From Ignavibacteriales bacterium (GTDB lineage Bacteria > Bacteroidota > Ignavibacteria > Ignavibacteriales > Melioribacteraceae), in NCBI GenBank assembly GCA_021740915.1, contig JAIOYW010000002.1, forward strand, positions 186,001-250,000: a stretch of DNA of 64,000 nucleotides. The letters are read 5' to 3'. This document shows, one piece after another, positions 1-9,005 of this stretch. Numbering within the stretch: position 1 is the stretch's first letter; each line of letters starts with the position of its first letter. The translations under genes and the position numbers were made by a program. Under the pieces are notes generated by a model, which did no database searches, was not told the origin of the DNA, and saw only the letters and a list, made by a program, of their open reading frames with translations.

Positions 1-1073
1 AAAATCTGCCCCTGGACATTAGGATCAGCCCTTCCGATCCGTATCTGCTGAGGTACTTCAGTTGCAGGCCAGCCCGATATTCTGTACACAGCCTGCCCCG
101 GATATAGATGCCTGTTATGAATCGCCAATGAGTCTGACCACCAGTTAAGAAGATATTCATATGCAGTGCTTCCGCACGAAATTGATGAACCAATTCGCCA
201 GTAGAGCTGCGGGGATATGTAATCTATATCACCTCTCCGAAGCCATGTCATTCCATCTGCGTATAGATCGTCATAAGCATACAGCCCGCAAATTCCAGAA
301 GGATAACCGCTGCGCCACATTCCAACAGGACTTATTCCAAATTTAACATAGGATTTAATCGAATTAATTGAATCGCTCACAGCACTTACAAGCATATTAA
401 CGTTATCTCTCCGCCATTCCTTAATGTTATTAAAACCTCGGGGATATTGTGCAAAAGCAGCATTATCCTGGTTGGTTATACCACTGACATAGAAATAATC
501 GTCAAAGTGGATTCCATCAATATCATATCGTCTGACTATGTCTGAAATCACTGTAAGGATATGTGATCTGACTTCGGGTAAACCCGGATTAAGAATATTG
601 TTTGTCCCAATGTTCAGAATCCATTCAGGATGACTCTGAGTCAAGTGACTTGGGTGAAAAGAATGTGTGCTGTTGGGATGTTTTGCCCGGTATGGATTGA
701 TCCACGCATGAAGTTCCATACCTCTTTTATGAGCTTCGCCGACGGCAAAATCGAGAGGATCATAGAAAGGTTCCGGACGCATACCGGATACACCGGTTAA
801 GAATGCAGACCATGGTTCATAAGGTGATTCATAGAAAGCATCACATTCGGTTCTTATCTGAAACATCACCGCATTTACACCCACGCTCTGAAGCTGATTT
901 AAAAGAGAAATCAGCTCGGCTTTTTGTGCTTCGGTATTATTCTTCGTACCCGGCCAATCAATATTGAGTACGGTAGCAATCCAGGCTCCTCTAAATTCTC
1001 GTTTGGGATTACTTTCTGCATTAATATTTAAATACAGAAATAAAATGCATAAAAGTGCAATTGTTTTTTTCAT
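1..1073 (-). CDS. Secreted glycosyl-hydrolase-like protein, GHL10/DUF187 family (C-terminus off the window)
   Basis: The reverse-strand reading frame is open from ATG at 1073 to the window edge, about 357 codons, so the C-terminus is missing. A signal peptide is clear: MKKT, a hydrophobic core, then a cut near residue 19 (LNINA/ES). The mature start 'REFRGAWIATVLNIDWPG' and the later 'DGIHFDDYFY' and 'YISPQLYW' segments are the hallmark blocks of the GHL10 (DUF187, YddW-like) family, which has a TIM-barrel fold related to glycoside hydrolases. The acidic pair in 'HFDDY' would sit at the expected catalytic end of the barrel. A purine-rich AGAG lies just before the start. It probably acts in the periplasm or at the surface on glycans; the substrate cannot be read from sequence. 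No cysteine lipobox is seen, so it looks secreted rather than lipidated. Confidence 0.85.
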   Translation of the reverse strand, partial: MKKTIALLCILFLYLNINAESNPKREFRGAWIATVLNIDWPGTKNNTEAQKAELISLLNQLQSVGVNAVMFQIRTECDAFYESPYEPWSAFLTGVSGMRPEPFYDPLDFAVGEAHKRGMELHAWINPYRAKHPNSTHSFHPSHLTQSHPEWILNIGTNNILNPGLPEVRSHILTVISDIVRRYDIDGIHFDDYFYVSGITNQDNAAFAQYPRGFNNIKEWRRDNVNMLVSAVSDSINSIKSYVKFGISPVGMWRSGYPSGICGLYAYDDLYADGMTWLRRGDIDYISPQLYWRIGSSISCGSTAYEYLLNWWSDSLAIHNRHLYPGQAVYRISGWPATEVPQQIRIGRADPNVQGQI

Positions 1074-1160
1074 CTCTTTTTTTCGCTTTGTTCAAAATGA
1101 TCTAAAAAGTATAATATAATATTTCCAAAGGATTTTATTCCTTATAAGAAGGAATGATGA

Positions 1161-2057
1161 TTAATGCCCCTGATATTCAATCACTTTTTGTTTTATCTTC
1201 CTTATATGAGCAGGATTTGTTCCACAACAGCCTCCGATTATTTTTACACCGTGATTAATAAATTCCATTAAAATTTCTTCGATGAAATCCGGTGTTTCGG
1301 GATAAAACAATTTCCCGTCCTTTATCAATGGTAAACCTGCATTGGCCTGAATCATTAAAGGAATGTCTTTTGAAAACTCATGAAATACTTCGGCAAAATC
1401 CCGATATTGCCTGAATCCATTTCCACAATTTGCAGCAGCAATCCTAAGCGAATTCGTTCTCATAAAACCAAGCGTATCTTCAATTGAATTGCCCATCATT
1501 GTCTTAAAAGAGCCATCTGGTTTAGAATCGTAGGTAAAAGAACATATTATTTCTGTGTCACAGACCGACTTGATGGCATTGACTGCAATTTGTGCTTCCA
1601 TCATATCATAGAAAGTCTCTAATAAAATAAGATCGACTCCGCCTTGTGCCAATCCGGCTGCTTGTGCGGCGAAGGCATCAAACATTTCGCTCTCCTCAAT
1701 ATCCCCTGTGATCAGGAATTTGCCTGTCGGTCCTACCGATCCAAAAATTAATGTCTCTTTACCCGCATATTCTTTTGATATTTCTGCCGCTCTTTTATTG
1801 ATTTCTATGGTTTTATCCTGAAGTCCATAATGCCTGAGTTTAACTGAGGATCCGCCAAAAGAATTTGTCTCAATAATATCAGCGCCTGCCTCATAATATG
1901 AGCGGGCAATTGTACCAACTTTTTCAGGATACAATAAATTCCAGGACTCGGGGCATTCACCATTTTTGAGTCCTGATGCCTGTAACATTGTACCCCAAGC
2001 ACCATCAGACACAAGAATTTTACCACTGCTAATAATATCAAATACTTTCTCAGACAT
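1161..2057 (-). CDS. Homocysteine S-methyltransferase (stand-alone MetH N-terminal-type domain)
   Basis: A 298-residue protein consisting of a single homocysteine-binding barrel, as in the first domain of cobalamin-dependent methionine synthase MetH (about 1200 residues). The zinc-binding thiols are visible: Cys211 in 'AANCGNG' and Cys277-Cys278 in 'GGCCGTNPAH'. The start 'SDGAWGTMLQ' is the usual first strand. I chose ATG 2057 over an in-frame ATG at 2084 because AGGAGA precedes it and the family homology begins there; the stop of the upstream gene overlaps it by 8 bases, suggesting coupled translation. It would take a methyl group from the corrinoid protein encoded two genes upstream and give it to homocysteine, forming methionine. 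BmtB-like or other thiol acceptors are possible alternatives. No folate-binding domain is fused to it or encoded beside it. Confidence 0.88.
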   Translation of the reverse strand: MSEKVFDIISSGKILVSDGAWGTMLQASGLKNGECPESWNLLYPEKVGTIARSYYEAGADIIETNSFGGSSVKLRHYGLQDKTIEINKRAAEISKEYAGKETLIFGSVGPTGKFLITGDIEESEMFDAFAAQAAGLAQGGVDLILLETFYDMMEAQIAVNAIKSVCDTEIICSFTYDSKPDGSFKTMMGNSIEDTLGFMRTNSLRIAAANCGNGFRQYRDFAEVFHEFSKDIPLMIQANAGLPLIKDGKLFYPETPDFIEEILMEFINHGVKIIGGCCGTNPAHIRKIKQKVIEYQGH

Positions 2058-2739
2058 TTTTTCTCCTGAAACAGTGCTCGGCATCGCAAATGGAACATGC
2101 GTATTCGTGATATTTCACATTCACTCCGGAGCCGATGATGCCGCTGATACTTTTTGCAGGGGACATCAGAGAACTGGGGCTTAGAGAAACTCCACAAAAC
2201 TTTTCTGGGAGGATCGAAAAAAGTTTTGACTGCTCAGCCACGCTCCAGCCGCAGTAACCCGGGCTATATCGATTAGTTATCTTTCGGCCATCTTCTTCAG
2301 CATCGGTTTTGATTTCTTGTTGGAGATAATCTGCGCATTTTTCAACTATTTCAGAGCCGATCATATCCCAAAGGTATCCTCTTAAATAATTGTTTTCATC
2401 AAAATTTTTTTTAACAGCTTTCTCAACACCAAAACCGGCAGAAACAACAATTAAGTAAAGTGAATCTATTCCCCGAAGACCTGCGTTTATTATGATGCCG
2501 GAATTGAAAACCTGGTCTCCGCAATAAATAATCTCCCTTTCGACTCGCACATTCTCATCAGAGAAAAAAAATCCTCCCTGAATTTTAATTCTATCACTCA
2601 TATATGGCAATATATGCTCCAGCTCAGCAGAAATAAGTTCTGAATTCCCATTTGATCCAAAACTCTCAAAATTGATTAATTCTTCAGGTTTTGATAAATA
2701 TATTTCCTCAGGAAATTCTATATTTTTAATCTTTAGCAT
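2050..2739 (-). CDS. MetH reactivation-domain-like protein (AdoMet-binding, split methionine synthase piece)
   Basis: A 229-residue protein whose C-terminal half carries the signature of the MetH activation domain: 'RYSPGYCGWSVAEQ' (the R-x-x-x-G-Y AdoMet-binding motif) followed by 'GVSLSPSSLMSPAKSISGI'. In MetH this domain binds S-adenosylmethionine and, with an electron donor, rescues cobalamin that has become oxidised to Co(II). The last 20 residues are cysteine-rich (CSICDAEHC), a tail absent from classical MetH that might bind metal. The gene begins in a TAATG overlap with the corrinoid protein gene and ends inside the homocysteine methyltransferase gene, so all three are surely co-translated. 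The activation domain as a separate protein is the strongest evidence that the neighbours perform a methionine-synthase-type reaction and not only methylamine or methoxyl transfer. Confidence 0.8.
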   Translation of the reverse strand: MLKIKNIEFPEEIYLSKPEELINFESFGSNGNSELISAELEHILPYMSDRIKIQGGFFFSDENVRVEREIIYCGDQVFNSGIIINAGLRGIDSLYLIVVSAGFGVEKAVKKNFDENNYLRGYLWDMIGSEIVEKCADYLQQEIKTDAEEDGRKITNRYSPGYCGWSVAEQSKLFSILPEKFCGVSLSPSSLMSPAKSISGIIGSGVNVKYHEYACSICDAEHCFRRKNV

Positions 2740-3422
2740 TAAAATTTACCAAATTCAATTTTCTCATTTAGAAACTCTAATGCTTCCTGTGGACTTTCGC
2801 CATAAAAATCAGCACCAATCTCCTGGGCAAACGAATCAGAGAGAGGAGCCCCACCAACCATTATGAGTGCATCCGGGTAAAATTTACGGATCGACTCAGC
2901 TATTGGCCCCATATTCAACATTGTGGTAGTGAGAAGCGCACTCAATCCAACTGCTTTCACATCTCCGGAGCCAAGAGCTGTGAGAAATTTTTCTGCGCCT
3001 GCATCAACTCCGAGGTCAATTATTTCCCAGCCTCCCCCCTCAAGTGTCATTTTTAATAAATTTTTCCCGATATCATGCAGATCCCCGGCAACTGTCCCGA
3101 GTATTACCTTTCCACGGTACTTTACATCCCCGCTGATAAAGTAGGGTTTGATTAGTTCCATTGCTGATTTCATGGCTTTGGCAGCTATGAGAACATCAGG
3201 CACGTAAATTTGACCTGCGCGGAATTTATTACCGACAATTTCCATTCCAGGGATTAGCGCCTCATTAAGAATGATTTTAGCATGAATTCCTGAATTCAAA
3301 GCTTCATCAGTAAGTTCGTACGCTCCCTTTTGCCCTTTCAAATCAGACGGATAAGTAGATTTCTGGTCAACTTTCCCCCGTGAAATACATATTTTAATTT
3401 GACTTAGAATGTCGGTTATCAT
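2739..3422 (-). CDS. Cobalamin-binding methyltransferase corrinoid protein (B12 cap plus B12-binding domain)
   Basis: A 227-residue protein with a helical cap domain (about residues 1-95, including 'LIPGMEIVGNKFRAGQIYVP') and a Rossmann-type B12 domain. The cobalt-ligand motif D-x-H-x-x-G is at residues 114-119 (DLHDIG, His116 as lower axial ligand), followed by the usual 'SALLTTTM' and 'VGGAPLS' loops. This is the architecture of MtbC/MtaC/MetH corrinoid modules. It is the first gene of the three-gene unit and would carry the methyl group on cobalt between a methyl donor enzyme and the homocysteine methyltransferase downstream. The donor enzyme is not in the window, so the source of the methyl group (methyltetrahydrofolate through a separate protein, or a methylated compound) is open. 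Confidence 0.9.
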   Translation of the reverse strand: MITDILSQIKICISRGKVDQKSTYPSDLKGQKGAYELTDEALNSGIHAKIILNEALIPGMEIVGNKFRAGQIYVPDVLIAAKAMKSAMELIKPYFISGDVKYRGKVILGTVAGDLHDIGKNLLKMTLEGGGWEIIDLGVDAGAEKFLTALGSGDVKAVGLSALLTTTMLNMGPIAESIRKFYPDALIMVGGAPLSDSFAQEIGADFYGESPQEALEFLNEKIEFGKF

Positions 3423-3531
3423 AACTCTCAGAACGGATTTAACTTTATAAAATTTCTGTTATTAAAATAAGTAAACAATGATTGTATAAAAAAGGGGGAA
3501 GTTTTTTATTGAAAAAATAGCGGAAAATCCG

Positions 3532-3562
3532 GTTCCGGGGAGTAGATAATCCTCCCCGGAAC
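3532..3562 (-). terminator. Strong hairpin, probable terminator of ugd
   Basis: A perfect 11-bp inverted repeat (GTTCCGGGGAG / CTCCCCGGAAC) with a 9-base loop lies 18 bases beyond the ugd stop. On the minus strand it is followed after a few bases by a T-rich stretch rather than an immediate T-run, so it may be less efficient than the other terminators here. Confidence 0.6.
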
Positions 3563-3580
3563 TTATATTAGAATAAAGTA

Positions 3581-4903
3581 CTAACTCTGTTTACGCCCAA
3601 TTGAAAAATAAGCAAAACCAGTGTCTTTCATTTTATCGACAGCAAATATATTCCTGCCATCAAAGATCACAGGTTCTTTCAATGCTTGTTTTACTTTGTC
3701 AAAATTTGGATTACGGAACTCATTCCATTCTGTAAGCACCAAAAGCGCATCGGCATTTTCCAGAGTCTGATATTCGTCTTCTGCATATTTAATTCTGTCG
3801 CCAAAGAAATATTTTGAAGTTTCCATTGCTGCAGGGTCGTAAGCGGATATATCTGCTCCGAGTTCAATAAGTTTATTGATGATAATTATGGAAGGTGCTT
3901 CCCTCATATCATCAGTATTGGGTTTGAAAGCCAGACCCCAGACGGCAAATCGCTTACCTTTAATGTTTCCCGAGTAATAATCGAGTATTTTCTCGACCAT
4001 TCTCATTTTTTGCTCTTTATTAATCTTATCAACAACGGTAAGTATTTTTAATTCCCTTCCTGAATCCGAAGCTGTTTTTATTAATGCATTCACATCTTTC
4101 GGGAAACATGAGCCGCCATATCCTATACCCGGGAAAAGGAATCTTTTACCGATTCTTGTATCAGAACCCATTCCCCTTCTTACCATATCAATATCGGCAC
4201 CTACATATTCACAAAAATTTGCGAGTTCGTTCATATAGGTAATACGCATTGCGAGGTAGGAATTTGCAGCGTATTTTGTGACTTCAGAGCTTTCATTGTC
4301 CATTGTAATAATTGGATTACCCTGACGCACAAATGGCTCATAGAGTGATTTCATCATCTCTGTAGCTTTCTCATTCCTTGAGCCGACTACTATTCTGTCC
4401 GGCTTCATAAAATCTTCAACTGCAAAGCCTTCCCTCAAAAATTCAGGATTGGAAACTACATCAAAATTTGTTACGCCGTGTGCTTTGATTTTATTTTCAA
4501 CTCTTACAGAAGTGCCGACCGGAACTGTACTCTTATTAATAATAATTTTATAATTATTGTTTCCGGATTCCTTAATTATTTTACCAATTTCATCCGCAAC
4601 ATTAAGAACATATTTGAGGTCAGCAGAGCCATCTTCGCCCTGTGGCGTGGGAAGGCACAGAAAAATCATATCATTTTCGAGAACAGCAGTTTTTAATTCG
4701 TTAGTAAATCTGAGCCGATTCTTGGCGATATTTCTGTAAAATAGAATATCGAGTCCTGGTTCATAAATTGTTAACTCTGCATTCTGAAGTTTTGCCAGTT
4801 TGGACTGATCATTATCAACACAGACAACCTGATTTCCCATTTCAGCAAAACAAGTACCGGAAACCAAGCCTACATAGCCAGTTCCAATGACTGCAATATT
4901 CAT
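3581..4903 (-). CDS. ugd: UDP-glucose 6-dehydrogenase
   Basis: A 440-residue protein, normal for the family, which oxidises UDP-glucose to UDP-glucuronate with two NAD+ for capsule, exopolysaccharide or LPS sugars. The N-terminal NAD-binding glycine motif 'IGTGYVGLVSG' begins at residue 6. The catalytic cysteine is in 'GYGGSCFPKDV' near residue 264, and the C-terminal UDP-binding domain contains 'VWGLAFKPNTDDMREAPS'. It is a single-gene unit: divergent from the complex I operon upstream and separated from the B12 genes downstream by a hairpin. A GDP-mannose dehydrogenase is a less likely alternative because the 'AFKPNTDD' and 'GGSCFPKD' blocks are those of UDP-glucose enzymes. Confidence 0.95.
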   Translation of the reverse strand: MNIAVIGTGYVGLVSGTCFAEMGNQVVCVDNDQSKLAKLQNAELTIYEPGLDILFYRNIAKNRLRFTNELKTAVLENDMIFLCLPTPQGEDGSADLKYVLNVADEIGKIIKESGNNNYKIIINKSTVPVGTSVRVENKIKAHGVTNFDVVSNPEFLREGFAVEDFMKPDRIVVGSRNEKATEMMKSLYEPFVRQGNPIITMDNESSEVTKYAANSYLAMRITYMNELANFCEYVGADIDMVRRGMGSDTRIGKRFLFPGIGYGGSCFPKDVNALIKTASDSGRELKILTVVDKINKEQKMRMVEKILDYYSGNIKGKRFAVWGLAFKPNTDDMREAPSIIIINKLIELGADISAYDPAAMETSKYFFGDRIKYAEDEYQTLENADALLVLTEWNEFRNPNFDKVKQALKEPVIFDGRNIFAVDKMKDTGFAYFSIGRKQS

Positions 4904-5344
4904 TTGTATTCCTTTTTTAATTAAATATAAAGTGTAAATTTACAAAATTTTAGATTTTTTGGAATTTATAACTAATAAGGCAGTTGATAAAATAAATCCA
5001 ATTTTAGGTAACATTTTATTACATTCATATACAGACCGATTTGACAAAATAATAGTTATTAAAAGTAAATTTCTCAGTCAGATATTCGGAATTTTAGCTA
5101 TTCATTAACAATGATTTATGAGTGTATTCCTTACGGAATTAATGTATATATAATTTTAAAGTAGAATCAGAAGCCTTTAATTGGATTTTCTTCGAGAATA
5201 AAGCGTTACTCCCAGTCCTCGATTTTTTTCAGTATTAAATAAAATGTGTTAACTTATTTTATTTTTTATAATTACAGTGTTTTACCTTAGCAAGCAGGTT
5301 GAATTTTCTGTTTATGTTACTAAAAAAAAGGTTGACTATAATTT

Positions 5345-5385
5345 CATATAGCCTTATTTTCAAATGTTATTTTTGAGGCTATATG
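5345..5385 (+). promoter_or_regulatory. Inverted repeat covering the nuoA ribosome site and start codon
   Basis: The 479-base spacer between ugd and nuoA (4904-5382) is AT-rich and holds no gene. At its end a perfect 9-bp inverted repeat, CATATAGCC (5345-5353) and GGCTATATG (5377-5385), encloses a 23-base loop. The right arm contains the last two bases of the GAGG ribosome site and the whole ATG of nuoA. In RNA this would hide the start; in DNA it could be a protein site. A loose TTGACT at 5332 may be a -35 box, but then a transcript starting near 5367 would lack the left arm. Confidence 0.4.
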
Positions 5386-5781
5386 TTAACTGAATTTGGA
5401 AAAATCCTAATCTTTCTCTTAATAGCCGTCATCTTTGTCTTAATTGGCTTTCTGACGGCACGAATTATTCGCCCGAAGAGACCCACGCATGAAAAACTTC
5501 TTACTTATGAATGTGGCGAAGAGATTCAAGGCTCTCCATGGGTCAAATTTAATGCCCGGTTTTATGTTGTTGCTTTGATATTCCTGATTTTTGATGTAGA
5601 GGTTGTTTTGCTTTTTCCATGGGCACTTGTTTACAAAGAATTCGGAATTGCAGGATTCCTTACCGGTTTCCTGTTTCTGGTAATACTTGGTATCGGCATG
5701 ATTTATGAGTGGAGAAAAGGTGACCTTGAGTGGGATAGACCTGTTATACAACCACCTTTAGTTAAAAAAACTGAGAATTAA
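5383..5781 (+). CDS. nuoA: NADH-quinone oxidoreductase subunit A
   Basis: A 132-residue membrane protein with three hydrophobic segments (about 8-30, 60-85, 92-112). The family block 'KLLTYECGEEIQGSPWVKFN' follows the first segment. NuoA sits at the joint between the peripheral and membrane arms of complex I and helps form the quinone channel. It is the first gene of an eleven-gene operon. GAGG lies 6 bases before the ATG, and the start codon is inside the inverted repeat listed just upstream. Confidence 0.95.
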   Translation: MLTEFGKILIFLLIAVIFVLIGFLTARIIRPKRPTHEKLLTYECGEEIQGSPWVKFNARFYVVALIFLIFDVEVVLLFPWALVYKEFGIAGFLTGFLFLVILGIGMIYEWRKGDLEWDRPVIQPPLVKKTEN

Positions 5782-5796
5782 TTTTTCGGAAAATTA

Positions 5797-6288
5797 ATGG
5801 GAATACTTGATAAAGAATTTTCTGACAGCAATATAATAATTACTAACTTTGATAACCTTATGAACTGGGCACGCCTTTCATCATTATGGCAGCTTGGTTT
5901 TGGTTTAGCTTGTTGCGCAATCGAGATGATGGCAACGTCAGCATCACATTACGATTTCGACCGTTTTGGAGTGATTCCCAGAAATACACCAAGACAAGCT
6001 GATATTATTATTATTTCGGGAACTGTCACTTTGAAAATGGCTCTGAGAATCAAAAGGCTTTATGAGCAGATCGCTGACCCGAAATATATCATTTCTATGG
6101 GAAGCTGCTCCAATTGCGGCGGTCCTTATTGGGAGCATGGCTATCACGTGCTCAAAGGAGTTGACCGCGTAATACCTGTTGATGTTTATGTTCCCGGATG
6201 CCCTCCCCGACCTGAAGCCCTTCTTGAAGGCTTATTAAAACTGCAGGAAAAAATTCGTAACGAGTCATCAGTGAAAAAAACAGCATGA
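5797..6288 (+). CDS. nuoB: NADH-quinone oxidoreductase subunit B
   Basis: A 163-residue protein that binds cluster N2, the last Fe-S centre before quinone. Its four ligands are all present: Cys39 and Cys40 in 'GLACCAIEM', Cys104 in '[10 protein letters not shown]' and Cys135 in 'VPGCPPRPE'. Length is typical for Chlorobi-type NuoB. It follows nuoA by 15 bases, and its last codons overlap the nuoC start (ATGA-type overlap of 4 bases). Confidence 0.97.
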   Translation: MGILDKEFSDSNIIITNFDNLMNWARLSSLWQLGFGLACCAIEMMATSASHYDFDRFGVIPRNTPRQADIIIISGTVTLKMALRIKRLYEQIADPKYIISMGSCSNCGGPYWEHGYHVLKGVDRVIPVDVYVPGCPPRPEALLEGLLKLQEKIRNESSVKKTA

Positions 6289-6818
6289 AAAGTTCAAAAG
6301 AGATTTTCGAAATACTGAAAGACGAATTTGGTGATAAAATTCTTGAATTAAAAGAAGATATCCCTGTCGATCCTTATATAATTGTTACACCGGACTCAAC
6401 CGAAAAAATAGCCCGATTTTTGCATGATAGCAGTGATCTGCAGTTTGACAGTCTGATGGTATTATCCGGCGTTGATGATAATAACCCGGTTAAAACCAAG
6501 AATGAGGACGGAACAGAGTCACTTTCGGGTGGAACTCTTAGCGTTTATTACCATCTTTATTCGATTCCACTCAATCATAAAATAGTGATTCGTGCGGTCA
6601 CTGAAAAAGAAAATCCAATGGTGCAGTCAGTTGAATCAGTATGGAAAACTGCCGACTGGCATGAACGGGAAGCTTTTGATATGGTTGGAATCCGGTTCGA
6701 AAATCATCCTGATCTTACAAGAATCTTACTACCCTACGATTGGGATGAATCAAGTTTCCCCTTAAGAAAAGATTATAAAAACCCTGAGTTTTACCAGGGA
6801 ATGAAAATACCTTATTAA
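6285..6818 (+). CDS. nuoC: NADH-quinone oxidoreductase subunit C
   Basis: A 177-residue hydrophilic subunit of the complex I connecting module, matching the 30-kDa family. The conserved C-terminal blocks '[20 protein letters not shown]' and '[19 protein letters not shown]' are present. NuoC is separate from NuoD here, unlike the fused NuoCD of enteric bacteria. The start overlaps the nuoB stop by 4 bases; nuoD starts one base after its stop. Confidence 0.95.
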   Translation: MKSSKEIFEILKDEFGDKILELKEDIPVDPYIIVTPDSTEKIARFLHDSSDLQFDSLMVLSGVDDNNPVKTKNEDGTESLSGGTLSVYYHLYSIPLNHKIVIRAVTEKENPMVQSVESVWKTADWHEREAFDMVGIRFENHPDLTRILLPYDWDESSFPLRKDYKNPEFYQGMKIPY

Positions 6819-6819
6819 T

Positions 6820-7935
6820 ATGTCGATAAAAACTGAACATATGGTCCTGAACATGGGTCCGCAGCATCCTTCGACTCATGGAGTTCTCCGTCTGGAACTT
6901 GAACTGAATGGAGAATTAATCGTAAATGTTAAGCCTCATATCGGATACTTGCATCGCTGTTTTGAAAAACACGCTGAGGCGATGACATATCCGCAAATCA
7001 TCCCTTATACAGACAGGATTGATTACCTCGCCTCCATTTCCAATAATTTTGGTTATGCCGTAACCGTCGAAAAACTAATGGGAATTCAGGTCCCCGAAAG
7101 AGTCGAATATATAAGAGTTATCTTTGGCGAATTGCAGAGAATTGCATCTCATTTGGTGGCTATCGGAACTTATGGACTCGATATCGGAGCCTTCACACCA
7201 TTTCTCTATTGTTTCAGGGATCGTGAAAAAATACTGTCACTTTTCGAAATGACCTGCGGCGCAAGGCTTCTCTACAATTATATCTGGGTTGGCGGATTAT
7301 CTCATGACATCCATCCTGAATTTGTAAGACTTACCCGTGAATTTCTAAATTATTTCAGACCTCAGGTTGAAGAAGTTAACCAATTGCTCAGCTACAATAA
7401 AATTTTTATTGAGCGAACAGCTAATATTGGAATTCTCCCCGCCGAAACTGCAATCAATTTTGGAATGACAGGCCCGAATCTTAGAGGCAGCGGGGTTAAA
7501 TTCGATCTGCGCAGAAATGATCCCTATTCAATATATGACAGATTCGATTTTGATATCCCCGTTGGTGATGGAAGAATGGGAACAGTTGGCGACTGCTGGG
7601 ACAGATACTTTGTACGTGTTCTGGAAATAGAACAGAGTATAAGAATTATTGAGCAGGCGCTCGACCAGATACCCGAGGGAGATGTTTCTTCTGCAATTCC
7701 TAAAAGAATAAAACCTCCGGTCGGAAGTGTTTATGGCAGAGTTGAAAATCCAAGGGGCGAACTTGGCTACTTCCTGATAAGCGACGGCGGATTGAATCCA
7801 TTCCGTCTCAAAGTAAGGGGCCCGTCTTTTGTTTCCCTTTCAGTTATGGGTGAATTGTGTAAGGGGCATCTTATCGCAGATGTGATTGCAATTCTCGGAA
7901 GTATTGATATTGTTCTTGGGGAGGTGGACAGATAA
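6820..7935 (+). CDS. nuoD: NADH-quinone oxidoreductase subunit D
   Basis: A 371-residue 49-kDa-type subunit that forms, with NuoB, the quinone-binding pocket. The N-terminal '[18 protein letters not shown]' loop, including the quinone-contacting histidine, is intact, as are '[10 protein letters not shown]' and '[10 protein letters not shown]'. The C-terminus ends in '[12 protein letters not shown]', the classical NuoD end. It is somewhat shorter than NuoD of proteobacteria, like other bacterial forms lacking an N-terminal extension. Its stop overlaps the nuoH start by one base. Confidence 0.96.
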   Translation: MSIKTEHMVLNMGPQHPSTHGVLRLELELNGELIVNVKPHIGYLHRCFEKHAEAMTYPQIIPYTDRIDYLASISNNFGYAVTVEKLMGIQVPERVEYIRVIFGELQRIASHLVAIGTYGLDIGAFTPFLYCFRDREKILSLFEMTCGARLLYNYIWVGGLSHDIHPEFVRLTREFLNYFRPQVEEVNQLLSYNKIFIERTANIGILPAETAINFGMTGPNLRGSGVKFDLRRNDPYSIYDRFDFDIPVGDGRMGTVGDCWDRYFVRVLEIEQSIRIIEQALDQIPEGDVSSAIPKRIKPPVGSVYGRVENPRGELGYFLISDGGLNPFRLKVRGPSFVSLSVMGELCKGHLIADVIAILGSIDIVLGEVDR

Positions 7936-9005
7936 TGCTGGAATTGTTTACAGAGCTAACCGGAAATGCCTTGTTGGGAATGATCATTAATTCGCTGATT
8001 CCGCTTGTTTTTGTGATTCCATTAGCGCTCTTTTTCGTCTGGCTGGAAAGAAAAGTATCCGCTCATATGCAGGATCGCCTTGGACCTATGATTACCGGTT
8101 CTCATGGCTGGCTACAGACATTTGCAGATGTACTTAAACTTCTTCAGAAAGAAGACATCATACCTGCTGATGCTGACAGAAAACTTTTTACAATTGCCCC
8201 GATACTTGTTTTTGCAGGCTCCTATGCTGCGTTTGCGGCAATCCCTTTCTCAAGCGCTTACATCGGATCCGAAATCGACATGGGTATTTTCTATGTTGTT
8301 GCGGTTTCAGGACTCGTTGTTGCGGGTATATTAATGGCAGGATGGTCATCGAATAACAAGTATTCTCTGCTGGGAGCGATGAGGTCGGTTGCTCAGATAA
8401 TAAGTTATGAGATACCGACAGTACTCGTTATTCTTTCAATTGTTGTTCTTGCAGGTACGCTTAATCTCTTAAAAATAAGTGAAATGCAGACTGCTTATTT
8501 TTGGAATTGGTTTATTTTTGGCGGGCCTGAACCAGGATTAATCAAATTTTTACTTATTCCCTTTATGTTTGCGGGATTCCTCATACTCTATATCAGTTCA
8601 CTTGCTGAGGTAAACAGAACACCGTTCGATATACCGGAAGCAGAATCGGAACTTGTTGCCGGCTACCACACCGAATACAGCGGAATGAAATTCGCAATGT
8701 TCTTCCTTTCGGAATATGCCAATATGTTCGTTGTTTCGGCAATTGTTAGTGCAGTATTTTTCGGAGGCTATCAGTCACCCTTTGGATATTTAGGTAATTC
8801 TTTAGGAATAAGTTGGCTTGTCCCGATTGAACAGTTTTTTTGGTTCACTGCAAAAGGAATATTTTTCGTTTTTGTTCAAATGTGGCTCAGATGGACTCTG
8901 CCCAGGCTCCGTGTCGATCAGCTAATGGCAGTTTGCTGGAAATACCTGATCCCTTATTCATTCGTTAATCTTATTATCATTGCATTTTTGGAACTTTACA
9001 GATGA
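7935..9005 (+). CDS. nuoH: NADH-quinone oxidoreductase subunit H
   Basis: A 356-residue, about eight-helix membrane subunit that caps the quinone channel and links it to the proton-pumping arm. Diagnostic segments are 'WLERKVSAHMQDRLGPM', 'NRTPFDIPEAESELVAGYH' with its acidic residues, and 'LRWTLPRLRVDQLM' near the C-terminus. The start overlaps the nuoD stop (TAATG) and its own stop overlaps the nuoI start. Confidence 0.96.
   Translation: MLELFTELTGNALLGMIINSLIPLVFVIPLALFFVWLERKVSAHMQDRLGPMITGSHGWLQTFADVLKLLQKEDIIPADADRKLFTIAPILVFAGSYAAFAAIPFSSAYIGSEIDMGIFYVVAVSGLVVAGILMAGWSSNNKYSLLGAMRSVAQIISYEIPTVLVILSIVVLAGTLNLLKISEMQTAYFWNWFIFGGPEPGLIKFLLIPFMFAGFLILYISSLAEVNRTPFDIPEAESELVAGYHTEYSGMKFAMFFLSEYANMFVVSAIVSAVFFGGYQSPFGYLGNSLGISWLVPIEQFFWFTAKGIFFVFVQMWLRWTLPRLRVDQLMAVCWKYLIPYSFVNLIIIAFLELYR

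Noticed and set aside
1120-1150. Hairpin ATTCCTT/AAGGAAT as a terminator of the B12 operon
   Set aside because: Short AT-rich stem without a T-run; too weak to call.
1805-2197. 130-residue minus-strand ORF overlapping two B12 genes
   Set aside because: It lies in another frame of two well-supported genes and has no recognisable protein features.
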